Positions 37,698-50,082 of a DNA stretch of 64,000 nucleotides are shown in pieces. The DNA is from Brachionus manjavacas (taxonomy: Eukaryota; Rotifera; Eurotatoria; Ploima; Brachionidae). The translations under genes were made by a program, and so were the position numbers. Within the stretch, counting starts at the first letter, position 1, and every line of letters starts with the position of its first letter. Below the pieces are notes generated by a model. The model saw only the letters and a list, made by a program, of their open reading frames with translations. It ran no database searches and was not told where the DNA came from. The stretch covers positions 62,001 to 126,000 of the forward strand of contig JAHQIY010000048.1 of the NCBI GenBank assembly GCA_019054805.1, written 5' to 3'.

Positions 37698-38136
37698 ATT
37701 AAAATCTTCCATAAAAGGAAAATTAAAATAACTGGTGGTTGAATAAAGTTAAAAATTAATAATTTCTTTGAATTGGAAAAGATAAAAGCTAAGATAAATT
37801 AAATATGAATATGGATCAGCTAATCTTGCTTTACCATTTATGGAGAAACAGAAAAATTCTAATTATGATATTATGATAAATAAAAGTTAAGCTTCGTTTT
37901 TTCTAAATTCTTCGATAAGGTTAAAAATTACTGTAATTATTGGAGATCAAAATCTAATTTCTTTAAATCAGAATGATAATCATAAATTAGGCTTATATGC
38001 AAACTTTTCTCAAAAAATACAATTCTAAAAAAAGTAAGAACTATTTGTTTTGAGTAAAAGTTCAACTTGAGCGAATTTCATCTGAGTAAACTGATAGAGA
38101 TATTGAGAATAATTCCCTATGAGTATAGAAAAGGAG
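37698..38136. other. Spacer between the OGFr gene and the actin duplication
   Basis: AT-rich unique sequence. The duplicated actin unit starts at 38137 (ATAATTTATCC). Confidence 0.4.
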
Positions 38137-38168
38137 ATAATTTATCCATCAATTCTAAATACCTACAA

Positions 38169-38178
38169 CCTTATATGT
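38169..38178 (+). promoter_or_regulatory. CArG-like box (SRF type), actin 1
   Basis: CCTTATATGT differs at one base from the serum response factor consensus CC(A/T)6GG. It lies about 120 bp upstream of the TATA box. SRF control of actin genes is well known in animals; its use here is inferred. Confidence 0.45.
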
Positions 38179-38288
38179 AGAAAAAGTCGAGAAAAAGTTT
38201 AGGCATAATTGTGTGGTTCGAGCATTAAGCTAAGCAGAATGGCAAACTCATAGAATAGATATTAGAATAAAGAATTAATTTTTTTTTT

Positions 38289-38299
38289 TATATAAATAG
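38289..38299 (+). promoter_or_regulatory. TATA box, actin 1
   Basis: TATATAAATAG lies 124 bp upstream of the ATG, a strong TATA match, followed by a 5'UTR rich in C and T that ends in a CT microsatellite. Confidence 0.65.
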
Positions 38300-38376
38300 A
38301 GAATATTTTTGAGTTCTAGAGCTCATTCAAATTCAATCATTTCGGTGATAAAACAATTTTAACTATTCACTTTTAA

Positions 38377-39543
<1,167 letters not shown>

Positions 39544-39659
39544 ACCAACACTTGTCATGACACTTTTTTTTTCAAGTCAACTTTTATGATGAGATTCAAA
39601 TTTAGATTAAATTACTTCACATTACAATATTTTATTTAAATTAAGCATTAATTTAATTT

Positions 39660-39665
39660 AATAAA
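39660..39665 (+). terminator. Candidate poly(A) signal, actin 1
   Basis: AATAAA, 117 bp after the stop codon and beyond the end of the duplicated unit, so it is not shared with copy 2. Confidence 0.5.
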
Positions 39666-40229
39666 GAGATTCTTCAAGATAATAAATATTTTTATTTTCC
39701 ATTTAGTCAAATTTTCAGAAAAAGTAAATCTAATCTTATATTAAAAGCCTAATGGCGAATTTTGCTAAACTCAATTTTTTTATACCAACTTTAAATTTTA
39801 TTTGAAGATTATTAGATCCTAAAGAAATGAATTTTGAAAATATAATTTTTTTGAGATTAAAAAAATAAGTTATTTTTTTTCTCTATTCAAAAATAAATTG
39901 TTTGTTTGCTCCACACCATTGTTTCAAGTTTTGCCGTTTTCACCCAGGAGAGTTATAAAAGTTTTTGTCAAATATGATTCTCCTACTGGAATGAAGAACA
40001 GAAAATAATTGCCAAAGTTATGAATCTGGCGTTTCACTAGAATTTGTAAAAGTTCGACAATGAGAATTTTTCCCAAGCTGTTGAAGAAATAGAATATTGT
40101 AAAAGCTGGAAGATAAATATAGTTGTCTGTGAGGAAATAAATTTTAGATTAAGTCGTTTTAAATTCAATTTAAAACAAATTGATTTTGTACTTTTTCATT
40201 TTTTTATCAAGCAATATTAAACATTAACC

Positions 40230-41185
40230 CATAAACGCTTTGAATGTTATGGTTTTCATGAGTCATTTATTGAATTAGTTAAAGCTTTTTTGCTGAACAC
40301 AAGAAAGAGAGTGATTTTGGGTGAAAAAGTGTCTGAATGAGTAAGTGTTGAGAGTTGAGTCCCACAAGGTTCGGTTTTGGGTCCGAATCTGCTGATTGTT
40401 TACATTAACGACTTGCCAAACATGTTAGAAAATCTGTGTCAGATAACTGCTGACTACACAAAGTTGATGTCAAATGTGATTAGCGAAGAATTTTGTTTAG
40501 CTTTAGAGAATGATCTTAACAAAATATCAAAATGGACGAACGACTGGTTAATCAAGCTAAACGAAGAGAAATGTAAAGTGATGTCGAATTTAAACTATTT
40601 CAAACGATTATTTCAAAATCAGAGACGAAACGAAATCTAGGGATAATAATTACGAGCAATTTGAAGTGATCAAATCAATTCAACACCGCTGCAAATAAAG
40701 CCAATTGAGTTTTAGGTTCAATAAGGCGAACAATCAAATTCCAGAACAAAGAAATAGTAAGTAGGATATACAAAGCTTTTGTTCGACCGTATCTAGAGTA
40801 TGGAGTTCAAGTTTGGAACCCTTACTTAAAAAAAGACATCAAGGTCTTAGAATCAGTCCAGAGAAGAGCTATTAAATTTGTTCTAGAGCTAAAAGAGTTA
40901 AGCTTTTTCAGAAAAATTAGCTGCATTGAATTTAACGAATCTAGAGACCAGAAGATTAAGAGGGGATATGATCGAGATGTTTAAAATTATCAAAGGACAC
41001 GACAAGATCAACTGGCATCTACATCTAGTCTTCAAGAACAATCCAGAGAATAAGTTTCGTCAAACTCTTAGACGTCATGATTTTACGTTAGAAAAACAAT
41101 TGGTAAAGAACTGTGAGCAAAGTTTTTTCAGCATAAGAGTGGTCAATGTTTGGAATCAACTTGATAGAGTTGTAAAGCTGTAACG
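40230..41185 (+). mobile_element. Degenerate non-LTR retrotransposon (RT domain)
   Basis: Frames in several phases read VPQGSVLGPNLLIVYINDLP, LCQITADYTKLMSNV (the YADD site decayed to TADY), ISKWTNDWLIKLNEEKCKVM, IIITSNLK, IYKAFVRPYLEYGVQVWNPY, VLESVQRRAIKFVLELKEL, TRRLRGDMIEMFKIIKG and SIRVVNVWNQLD. This order is the second half of a jockey/CR1-like reverse transcriptase. Frameshifts and the altered active site show it is dead. Confidence 0.88.
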
Positions 41186-41384
41186 GAATCGAATATTTAT
41201 TTCAAATATTTTTCCATAAAATTTTTAAGTAAAATAAAATTTAATTAAAATATTTTAATTTTATTTAATAAGCTATTTGAATGAAAATTCATTCGAACAA
41301 GTTATTCAGAATAATTTTTTATTCAAGTTTCAATTTTCTTATTTAAAAAAAAATTCTATTTCATCACTACTTTTAATAGAAAGA

Positions 41385-41606
41385 AAAAAGTCTGGTGTCT
41401 TTATTTAGACATTTCTAAAGTTTTTGATAGAGTTTGGCACGATAGGCTTATTTAGAAGTTAATTAGTAGTAATCTACCTCCTTACGTTATTTATTGGATT
41501 AGATCGTTTCTGCATTTTAGATCTTTTAGAGTAAATGTAAATGGTCATCTAAGTGATCAATATCCTATTAAAGAAGAAGTTCCATAAGGGTCAGCAATTA
41601 CGGCAA
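41385..41606 (+). mobile_element. RT palm fragment of a second LINE
   Basis: Reads WCLYLDISKVFDRVWHDRLI, stop, then KLISSNLPPYVIYWIRSFL and SFRVNVNGHLSDQYPIKEEV, matching the FDRVWH to NG-x-S region of LINE reverse transcriptases. It continues no further than the P-x-GS motif. Confidence 0.82.
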
Positions 41607-42614
41607 AGTAAATTTTTGCTCAAAAATTTCAAATGCGCAATTTAATTGCATTGCAATTTACAGAGTTTTTTAACTTTAAAAGCTTTCAAATTTCAATTTA
41701 AAATAATTGTAACAAAGAACAGGAAAATTTTTTGAAAATTCACGTGCAAAATCAATGAAATGTCTCAAGGTGTAATATTATTTGTTGCAGTATGTTGCAA
41801 TATTTTATTCAATTATTAAAAATAAAAAGGAGTTGTTATAATTTTAATGATTTTGCTATTCTGGTAAGCTGAAATTGCCACAGCAGGAGCTGTTAACACT
41901 TTCTGTAAATTTTTACGCGTTTTACTGATCAACATCAATCAAAATCAATATTTAATTGTTTTATGAAAATATCAATTCATTAAATTGTAAAATCGAATCT
42001 AGATTAAAAATTTTAAAGATTTTAATTTTCGAATTTTAGACATTTTTGGGCTCAACTAGGATAAATCACCTAAATCCAAATATTTTAGTTGAAAAAAAAT
42101 CTAAATAAATACTTTAAAGACAAAGGATACTGGGCAATCGGGAAAAAAATCCAAATTTTTAATTTTATGATATCTTTTAAAGACCTCGACAAGCTGAAAC
42201 CAAAAATGTCAAAAATTTTGAAATCGGACCATTTTTCAAAAGTCATATGAGCTTAAAGTCTAAATAGGCTTACTTCTTAAAATGACACTATCTTGGTCAT
42301 TTCTAAAGCTTTTAAAATAATTTTTTTTAAGCGTTTTCAGAAATAAAAGATGATTTCAAAAAAAAAAATAATAGTAAAGCTATTCCACTAAAAATTTATC
42401 TTACAGTCCTGAAAAACCAAAAAATAGATAATGTTGCTGTTTATGACCCCCAGTCCCCGTATGTCATTGGACCGTCGACCTGAAAAAAAAAGTTTTCTCA
42501 AACTTATTTGAGTGCCTAAAACATAGTAGAAATAAAAATCCTGTCTAATTTTTGTTCCTTAAATTTTTGCACTTGAATCAAGAAATTAAAAATTTATGCG
42601 CTTTTTCTGCTTAA
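41607..42614. other. Non-coding AT-rich sequence
   Basis: No exon or clear repeat recognised. Confidence 0.35.
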
Positions 42615-42622
42615 AAATTAGG

Positions 42623-43270
42623 GGGTCTAGTGGAAAATATGAACAATTGTTCACAAAAAAATGTGACCATTAGTATCAAGTCCAAAATGTGAACATTTTG
42701 CTCACATAATCTCTGGTCACATATTTGGTGACCAAAATAGATAAATAAAAAAATAAAAAAAATTTTCGAGTCCAGTTTTTATTTTTTGTGAACATTGATT
42801 TTAGAATAAACGTTTAATTTCAAATGCAATTGAAAAAAAAAAGATAAATACCAATTCCTTTTTTTATTAGTTTTTATGTTTTTTTGCCATTTGCAACTTT
42901 ACACCCTTGATGTTTTTCATTAATTCTCCACATAAATCACACGGTACGGGGTTTGCATGTTTGCTGAGTGCTGTTTTCACTACATTCAAAGTTTCTTGAG
43001 AAGTAGAAATTTCAGTCATTGCTTTTTCATGATATAATTTTAACTTTTCAACTAAAAAATATTAAAATAGTGTTTTTAAATTTTTGTCTTTTTTAAATTA
43101 TTTAATTTTTATTTTTTTAATCTAAAATTTGGTGAACTTTTTTTTTGTGACCAGCTTTTGGTCACCAAATATGTGACCAGAGATTATGTGAGCAAAATGT
43201 TCACATTTTGGACTTGATACTAATGGTCACATTTTTTTGTGAACAATTGTTCATATTTTCCACTAGACTC
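42623..43270 (-). mobile_element. hAT-like non-autonomous element B with zinc-finger fragment
   Basis: Terminal inverted repeats of about 115 bp, nearly perfect: left GGGTCTAGTGGAAAATATGA, right (reverse complement) GAGTCTAGTGGAAAATATGA, both continuing ACAATTGTTCACAAAAAAAT. Flanked by an 8-bp duplication AAATTAGG (42615-42622, 43271-43278). Many GTGAACA/GTGACCA motifs lie in the ends. Inside, the minus strand (about 42860-43050) carries an open stretch with YHEKAMTEISTSQETLNVVK and then CDLCGELMKNIKGVKLQMAK, KHKN, which has a C-x2-C...H spacing like a zinc finger. The start GGGTYTAGT resembles element A at 21730. Confidence 0.82.
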
Positions 43271-43632
43271 AAATTAGGTTATTTTTAAATATTCAATTAT
43301 TTTTTTGAAAAATGAAAGTAATTAAAGAAATTTAATTTTGAAGTCATTAAAGTAATTGGAAATGCCTTTGAGATTTTTTTATTCTAGAAAAAATACAATA
43401 ATGGTTTTGAATGATCATCAGTCTTTTTTATTTAGTGTAAAAAATGACTAGTGAAAGTCAACTGGTCAACTGTTGAAGGTGGAACGCCCTTCTTTCAGAA
43501 TATGAAAAACGCTAAATTATCTCTTATAGCATTAATTTCCAAAAAACAAAAAAAAAAATTAAAAACATAATTAATAAAAAAAGTTCCATAATATTAGATT
43601 TGAATAATTAGAATTGTTTAACTATTTTTTTA

Positions 43633-44463
43633 ATGCTTAGAACAGTGTATTTGTCAATTAATTCTTTGATATTTGTATATAAGAAAAGAGCTGCTGAACA
43701 AGACAAATGCGTCAAGCATCTTTCAAAGAGGAAAAAAATGTCTTTATCTGCTCTTGTAAAACTCAACAGAATAGGAATTAACACTGAACATTTGTGTCCG
43801 TTTATGAAAGGTCAACTGTTCAAAATTTATATAAGACCCATATTACTTTATGGAATGGAAAATATAAACATTCCAAAAACAATCATGAACTTATTGAAAA
43901 GAACTGATGGCAAAATTTTGAAAATGACATTTGGACTACCGACTAGGTGTAGAACAAAAGATCTACAGCTTGCTTTAAATATCAAATCAGTTCAAAACCA
44001 AATTACAAAACAAAAACTTGACTTTTATGAAAGATTATGCAGTAATGAACTCACCCGAAATATACTACAATACTCATCAAAACAAAAACTAGACAAAAAC
44101 ATTTTGGAAGAAGTCGCTATTTTAATAGAAGAATATAGCGAAGATAAATGTATGTGTAATGATTTATGTAACGATATTTTCAAGGCAAATAATCGAAGTT
44201 ATAATTTAAGAAGGCATTCAAAGTGTATTGTCAAAGGGAATGTAAAAAATTGTATGCAACGCTACTTCTTCTTAACAAACCGCGTAGTGAATGAATGGAA
44301 CTCTTTACCTCAAGTCGTAATCGATGCAACGTCTATAAATAGTTTTAAGGCTAGATTGGATGAATGGTTATCAAACAATGTAAAGATATAGCTTAAGTTA
44401 CTGCCATGGCTCTATAGAGCTTAACCCGTCAGGGTCGCAGTATAAATTACTACTACTACTACT
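43633..44463 (+). mobile_element. Non-LTR retrotransposon, C-terminal RT frame plus (TAC)n tail
   Basis: An intact 252-codon frame ends at 44391: FMKGQLFKIYIRPILLYGME, LLKRTDGKILKMTFGLPTRC, NNRSYNLRRHSKCIVKGN, QRYFFLTNRVVNEWNSLPQV, SFKARLDEWL. This is the thumb/C-terminal region of CR1/L2-like polymerases. It is followed by a 70-bp GC-richer 3'UTR and TACTACTACTACTAC. It is a different family from the copy at 26455, and the intact frame implies recent insertion. 5' truncated. Confidence 0.88.
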
Positions 44464-44539
44464 ATAAAGATTTATTTATATTTTTAATCAACTTTATAAT
44501 AACATACTTTTTGTAAATTTTATTTTTAACCTAGGTAAG

Positions 44540-44612
44540 CTATATTTAACAGCATATCTAGGATATCAATGACCGGCAAGCTGTCTTTCGTCAAATAATA
44601 ATAATAATAATA
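44540..44612 (+). mobile_element. LINE 3' tail with (AAT)n
   Basis: AGCATATCTAGGATATCAAT, GACCGGCAAGCTGTCTTTCG, then (AAT)n to 44612. Same layout as other LINE tails; no coding part. Confidence 0.5.
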
Positions 44613-44629
44613 AGAAAAGAGCTGCATAA

Positions 44630-45000
44630 CTTTAGGATTCTTTGATTTTCTGAAACTTTGAAAATTGACCTGATAGCCCGATTTTGAATTGTTTGAATAA
44701 ATTTTTTGATTTTCTTGAACGTGATCATATACGGAAACATGCTGTATTGGAAGAGAGATTCAATTAAGGCTTTATATATCGTTAAAAGGTGATTTGATTG
44801 AATGCTTTAAGTATTTTTATTAGGTTGAGTTTTGACTCTCATTTAGGCTTAAAATAAATAAATAAATAAATATTTAGGCTTAAAATCCCGAAAATGTTCC
44901 GCAAAGCTAAGTCCAGGGTCTAGTTTTATGTCTAATAAAGTTTGGTTTTGATCATCAATTAAACTATTGTGGAATGTAAGATCCACTACAAAACACATCT
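44630..45000 (-). mobile_element. Degenerate LINE RT fragment, minus strand
   Basis: The minus strand reads LIDDQNQTLLDIKLDPGLSF and AEHF (near 44890-44960), then IYKALIESLFQYSMFPYMIT, IQTIQNRAIRSIFKV (44640-44790), matching the LGI...H and KIQNRALR blocks of LINE polymerases. The two parts are separated by a short duplicated TTAGGCTTAAAAT around an (AAAT)n run near 44845-44890. Confidence 0.75.
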
Positions 45001-45591
45001 ACATGAATTGTTCTTTTTTAAAAGAAAAAAAGTGTTGGTGCCATTCTAAATTTGAACAATTTTAATCATTCGCAATCATGTGAAACTTTTCAAATTAAAA
45101 AAAAATTAATCTAATGTATTTAAAAATCAAAAGAAAGGAAATATTTTTTTTTTTGAAGACTGATTATCGAAAAATCAATTAATAGGAAATATTAATTATA
45201 AACACATTTTTTGCATAAAAATTAATAAATATTTTTGGATTTATAAAAGCGTCTAATGTAAAGAAGAGATAAAAAAAGATGAAGTTTAATTAAGAATTTT
45301 TAAGGGCAAACTAACTGTTTGACTGAACTTATAAATCAACCATAAAATAATTTTATAGCAAAATGAAATAGTAGCTATTGAACTTATCTCTAATTATCAT
45401 TTTTTATTTACGAAAGAAGTAAACTTTTTCAATTATTCAAGTAATCACTTTTTATGGCAATAGAAAAATCGAATAGATATTTTCTGATCAAATAAAGATT
45501 ATAATTATCAAGCTTTGGAGAATCAATTATTCCGTTTATGGAAAAAAATAAGATTAAAAATAATTTATCCATCAATTCTAAATACCTACAA

Positions 45592-45601
45592 CCTTATATG
45601 T
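45592..45601 (+). promoter_or_regulatory. CArG-like box (SRF type), actin 2
   Basis: Same CCTTATATGT element as in copy 1, at the same distance from the TATA box. Confidence 0.45.
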
Positions 45602-45711
45602 AGAAAAAGTCGAGAAAAAGTTTAGGCATAATTGTGTGGTTCGAGCATTAAGCTAAGCAGAATGGCAAACTCATAGAATAGATATTAGAATAAAGAATTA
45701 ATTTTTTTTTT

Positions 45712-45722
45712 TATATAAATAG
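45712..45722 (+). promoter_or_regulatory. TATA box, actin 2
   Basis: TATATAAATAG, 128 bp upstream of the ATG; the 4 extra bases relative to copy 1 lie in the CT microsatellite. Confidence 0.65.
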
Positions 45723-45785
45723 AGAATATTTTTGAGTTCTAGAGCTCATTCAAATTCAATCATTTCGGTGATAAAACAATTTTAA

Positions 45786-46970
<1,185 letters not shown>

Positions 46971-47087
46971 ACCAACACTTGTCATGACACTTTTTTTTTC
47001 AAGTCAACTTTTATGATGAGATTCAAATTTAGATTAAAGATTTTCATTTATTTAAAAAAATTTAATTGATTAATTAATTATATCGTT

Positions 47088-47093
47088 AATAAA
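47088..47093 (+). terminator. Candidate poly(A) signal, actin 2
   Basis: AATAAA, 118 bp after the stop codon in sequence not shared with copy 1. Confidence 0.45.
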
Positions 47094-47200
47094 AGACTAA
47101 TGCCAAAATTTATTTTTAATTTATTTAGTTTTTGTTGCAGTAAAAATTATTCATTTGAAAAATAATAATAATAATTTTATAGATATTGTATTCGCATTAT

Positions 47201-49316
47201 ACATTGCTGCTACGTTACCTTGAATTCACCATATTTTACGTAAAATATGGTAATCTAAAATAGGATATTTTTCGTGAAATAACGATAATTATTATCGTTA
47301 ATTACCGATAATTATTGTAAAATTCATAGAAAAAAAAATTTCAAAATTTCTCGAAAAAAAACGATTTTAAACGAAATAAATTTTAAATTTTGTAAATAAT
47401 ATTTAAACGCGTATAATATTTTTAAAAAACAAAAATAATATTTTCTAGAACAAAAATACTGATGTTAGTGTCAATTATTTTTTGTTAGTACAATTAAATT
47501 AATTAATGTCAAATATGATTAAGATAGTAACTGTTTTATCTCTTTGACACCAAAATTGATTTAATTGAAACAAATAATATCCAAAAAAACTTTTTTTCAA
47601 TAATTAATTAAAGACCTTCTAAAGCTGATTCCGACAAGATGAGTTTATTGGTGTTATACAAAAAGGAAATTTTTGAGCTAGACAATATTCACTATTCTCA
47701 AAATGTCTTTAATCGAAATCCCAAACAACTTAAGACAAGATGAGTCCATTAAACCAGAACAAGTTAAAAAAACTAGAGGAAAGGGAAAAGTTTACCTCCC
47801 TTTCTGTAGTTTTCGTAACTTAGAATCAGCTCAAGGAAATCTAGCTATGACTTTTGCCGATAACGATTGGACTTGTAAGCGGGCCACAGAGAATTTGCCT
47901 GGCGATGTCATTTGGTATCAATGTACAAAATGTACAATTCATTTAAAGCTTTATAGTTTTAATGACTCTATCCTTATTGAAATGACAGACGAGGTTCATG
48001 ATCATTCAAAATGGGAAAAGCAAAAGACGAATTATGTCATCAGAGAGCCAGCGAGAAGTAAAATCATTGAATACGAAAAAATGAGTAAGTAAATCTTTTA
48101 AATTTCTAAGTTTAAACATTCATTTATTTTTATTTTTTCAGATCTGAAACCATCAGCAATTCTAGACATGCTAGAAAAACAAAAAATCGAATGTCTGAGC
48201 AAAAAACAACTGAACAATTTTCTAGCAAGTCGTAATGAACATGGTATTGTATTGTCATGGTATTGTCGTAATGTAACAATTTTACCGACTTCGACGAGTT
48301 TATTCAAAACATTAATTCAATCAATGTTATTCAAGTTAATCGAGACGAACGGGAGCTAAGCACTTGCAGCTGCAAAGATTGGCTTAAGAATTATAAATGT
48401 GATCATGTGATTGCAGTCTGTTCTCGGCTAAGTAAGTTTTTACTCACCTTACAATTCTCTAAAACTTTTACTAAATTTTATTTTAAGAACTTTGTCATAT
48501 CAAAGAAATAGCAATGAACATTCCACTTGAAAGAAAGCGCCGTCCAGGTCGCCCTAAAGCTACAACTAATGCCTTATCTCGTCAGCCAAATGAAACTCAA
48601 AATGTGAATGTTTTGTGTATCAGCGTATCTGAAGAATCAGATTCGGGCGATCCGCCTGTACAAGTGCCAATATCAAAAAAAATTCGTCTTGAAGAGACCC
48701 TAGCCGTTACTCCACAACCCCAAGTTAAAAAAAAACGCGGTAGACCAGTTGAATCAAACAAACAAAAAAAAAAGTAAATTGAATATTATTTTTGCCTATA
48801 TTTAATTATTTTGGTTCTAATTTGATACAAATTGTATTACTTTTTTTATTTATGTACCTTTTTTATTATAATAGAAATAAAAAAATACATTTGTTCCTTA
48901 GTTCAGTAATTTTGTTTTTTATTTCAATAATTAATAACATAACTGATAATTACATGCCATATTTAAATATTAATTTTCATTTTTTGTTTAAAAAAAATGA
49001 ATTTAAAAATAAAAAATCGATTTTTCCCTTATTGATTTATTACCATTTTCGCCTTTTTTACAAAAATTTACCGAAATTTGCGTAAATTTTCGTCAAAAAA
49101 TTCATCCAAATTTTAATTTTTTTCCTTTTTCAATAATTCAAAAAAAAAATTTTTTTCATGAAAATCGGTTTTTTTCGAGAAATTTTGGAATTTTTTTTCT
49201 ATGAATTTTACAATAATTATCGTTATTTATATTTTTCGGAAAATATGGTAAAATATCATGAATTTACCATAATTTACGTAAAAAATCGTGAATTCAAGGT
49301 ATCGTAGCAGCACTGT
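47201..49316 (+). mobile_element. MULE-type transposon, internally deleted
   Basis: Long inverted termini: left from 47201 (ACATTGCTGCTACGTTACCT, TGAATTCACCATATTTTACG, later TTGTAAAATTCATAGAAAAA), right ending 49316, reading in reverse complement ACAGTGCTGCTACGATACCT, TGAATTCACGATTTTTTACG, TTGTAAAATTCATAGAAAAA. Arms are about 180 bp with scattered differences. The interior encodes a MULE-like protein (47703-48777) without the DDE core. A 9-bp target duplication is expected, but I could not define one. 48780-49085 is AT-rich with no credible gene. Confidence 0.78.
47703..48777 (+). CDS. MULE-derived protein: FLYWCH-like finger, SWIM finger, AT-hooks (3 exons)
   Basis: Exons 47703-48084, 48142-48431 and 48488-48777 join with good splice sites. 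The N-terminal zinc-binding region has DNDWTCKRATEN, WYQCTKCTIHLKLYSFNDSI and DEVHDHS, the C-x-C...H-x-H plan of FLYWCH/WRKY-like fingers at MULE transposase N-termini. Next comes LKPSAILDMLEKQKIECLSK, the usual linker before the transposase core. Then it jumps directly (with one frame change near 48240-48290) to DEFIQNINSINVIQVNRDER and a SWIM finger TCSCKDWLKNYKCDHVIAVC. The tail carries AT-hook-like RRPGRPKA and KKRGRPVE. The catalytic DDE domain is missing, so it cannot transpose itself. It may be just a deletion derivative, or a DNA-binding protein. Confidence 0.7.
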
Positions 49317-50082
49317 ATGTTTTCGTTTGAAAGTTCACTTGAATTATATAAAAATTCATTAAAAAGCATCAATAGCTAGATTCACAATACTTAACAAATC
49401 TTAAAAATTTACAAAAAAAAAATTTTTTTTTTAATCCTTAATTTAATTTTTTATGTCATTTTAAATATAAAGTTAAGAATTCCGAAAAATTCTTATATTC
49501 TCATTCTTTGCCTTCTTCTTTTAATTTAAATTCATTTAACATGCTAAAAAATTTGATTTAATAAAAAACAAAATTTTATAAATAAATGAGGGTGTCCAAC
49601 ATGTCCGCACCAGAAACTCAAGTCTTCTTTGGACACTTAAAAAACCAAATTTTCTCTAAAAAAAAAGAGATCTCATTAATCTCTCAAGTTAGCTGCTTTT
49701 AAGTATCTTGAACAAGAAAATCTAATCTGTTCTTAATAAATTTTTGTAAGATCTTTATTCAATCTTAAAATATTCTTAATTTTAAGGAAAAAATAAGAAT
49801 CCTTTAAGGGTTTTAAAAGATTTAAAAAAAAAATTTCATTCCATGTCTTAAAAGTTCTTAGATAAGAGCAAATCCTTGCATTTCTTATATTGTTGGCTTT
49901 TTTAAAATCATTGATTTAATTCTAAAATGGTCTTGAACAATTCAAGAATTTTCAAATTCACAATAGATGATAAATTTTACCGATTTTTAAATAACTTTTA
50001 TTCTTTTTTTATTTTATATTTTTACTAATTATTTAAATTTAAGAGTATTAAAAATGAAAAATTCACTATCACTAAAAATATT
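49317..50082. other. AT-rich spacer
   Basis: Between the MULE and the DESI1-like gene's stop codon. Nothing supportable beyond that gene's presumed 3'UTR. Confidence 0.4.

Noticed and set aside
38207-38230. GTGGTTCGAGCATTAAGC as a possible tRNA T-arm
   Set aside because: No acceptor stem, D-arm or anticodon arm fits around it, and it lies in the actin promoter.
48792-49085. 97-aa frame after the MULE gene
   Set aside because: Low-complexity F/I/L/N/K translation of AT-rich DNA inside the transposon; no conserved motif.
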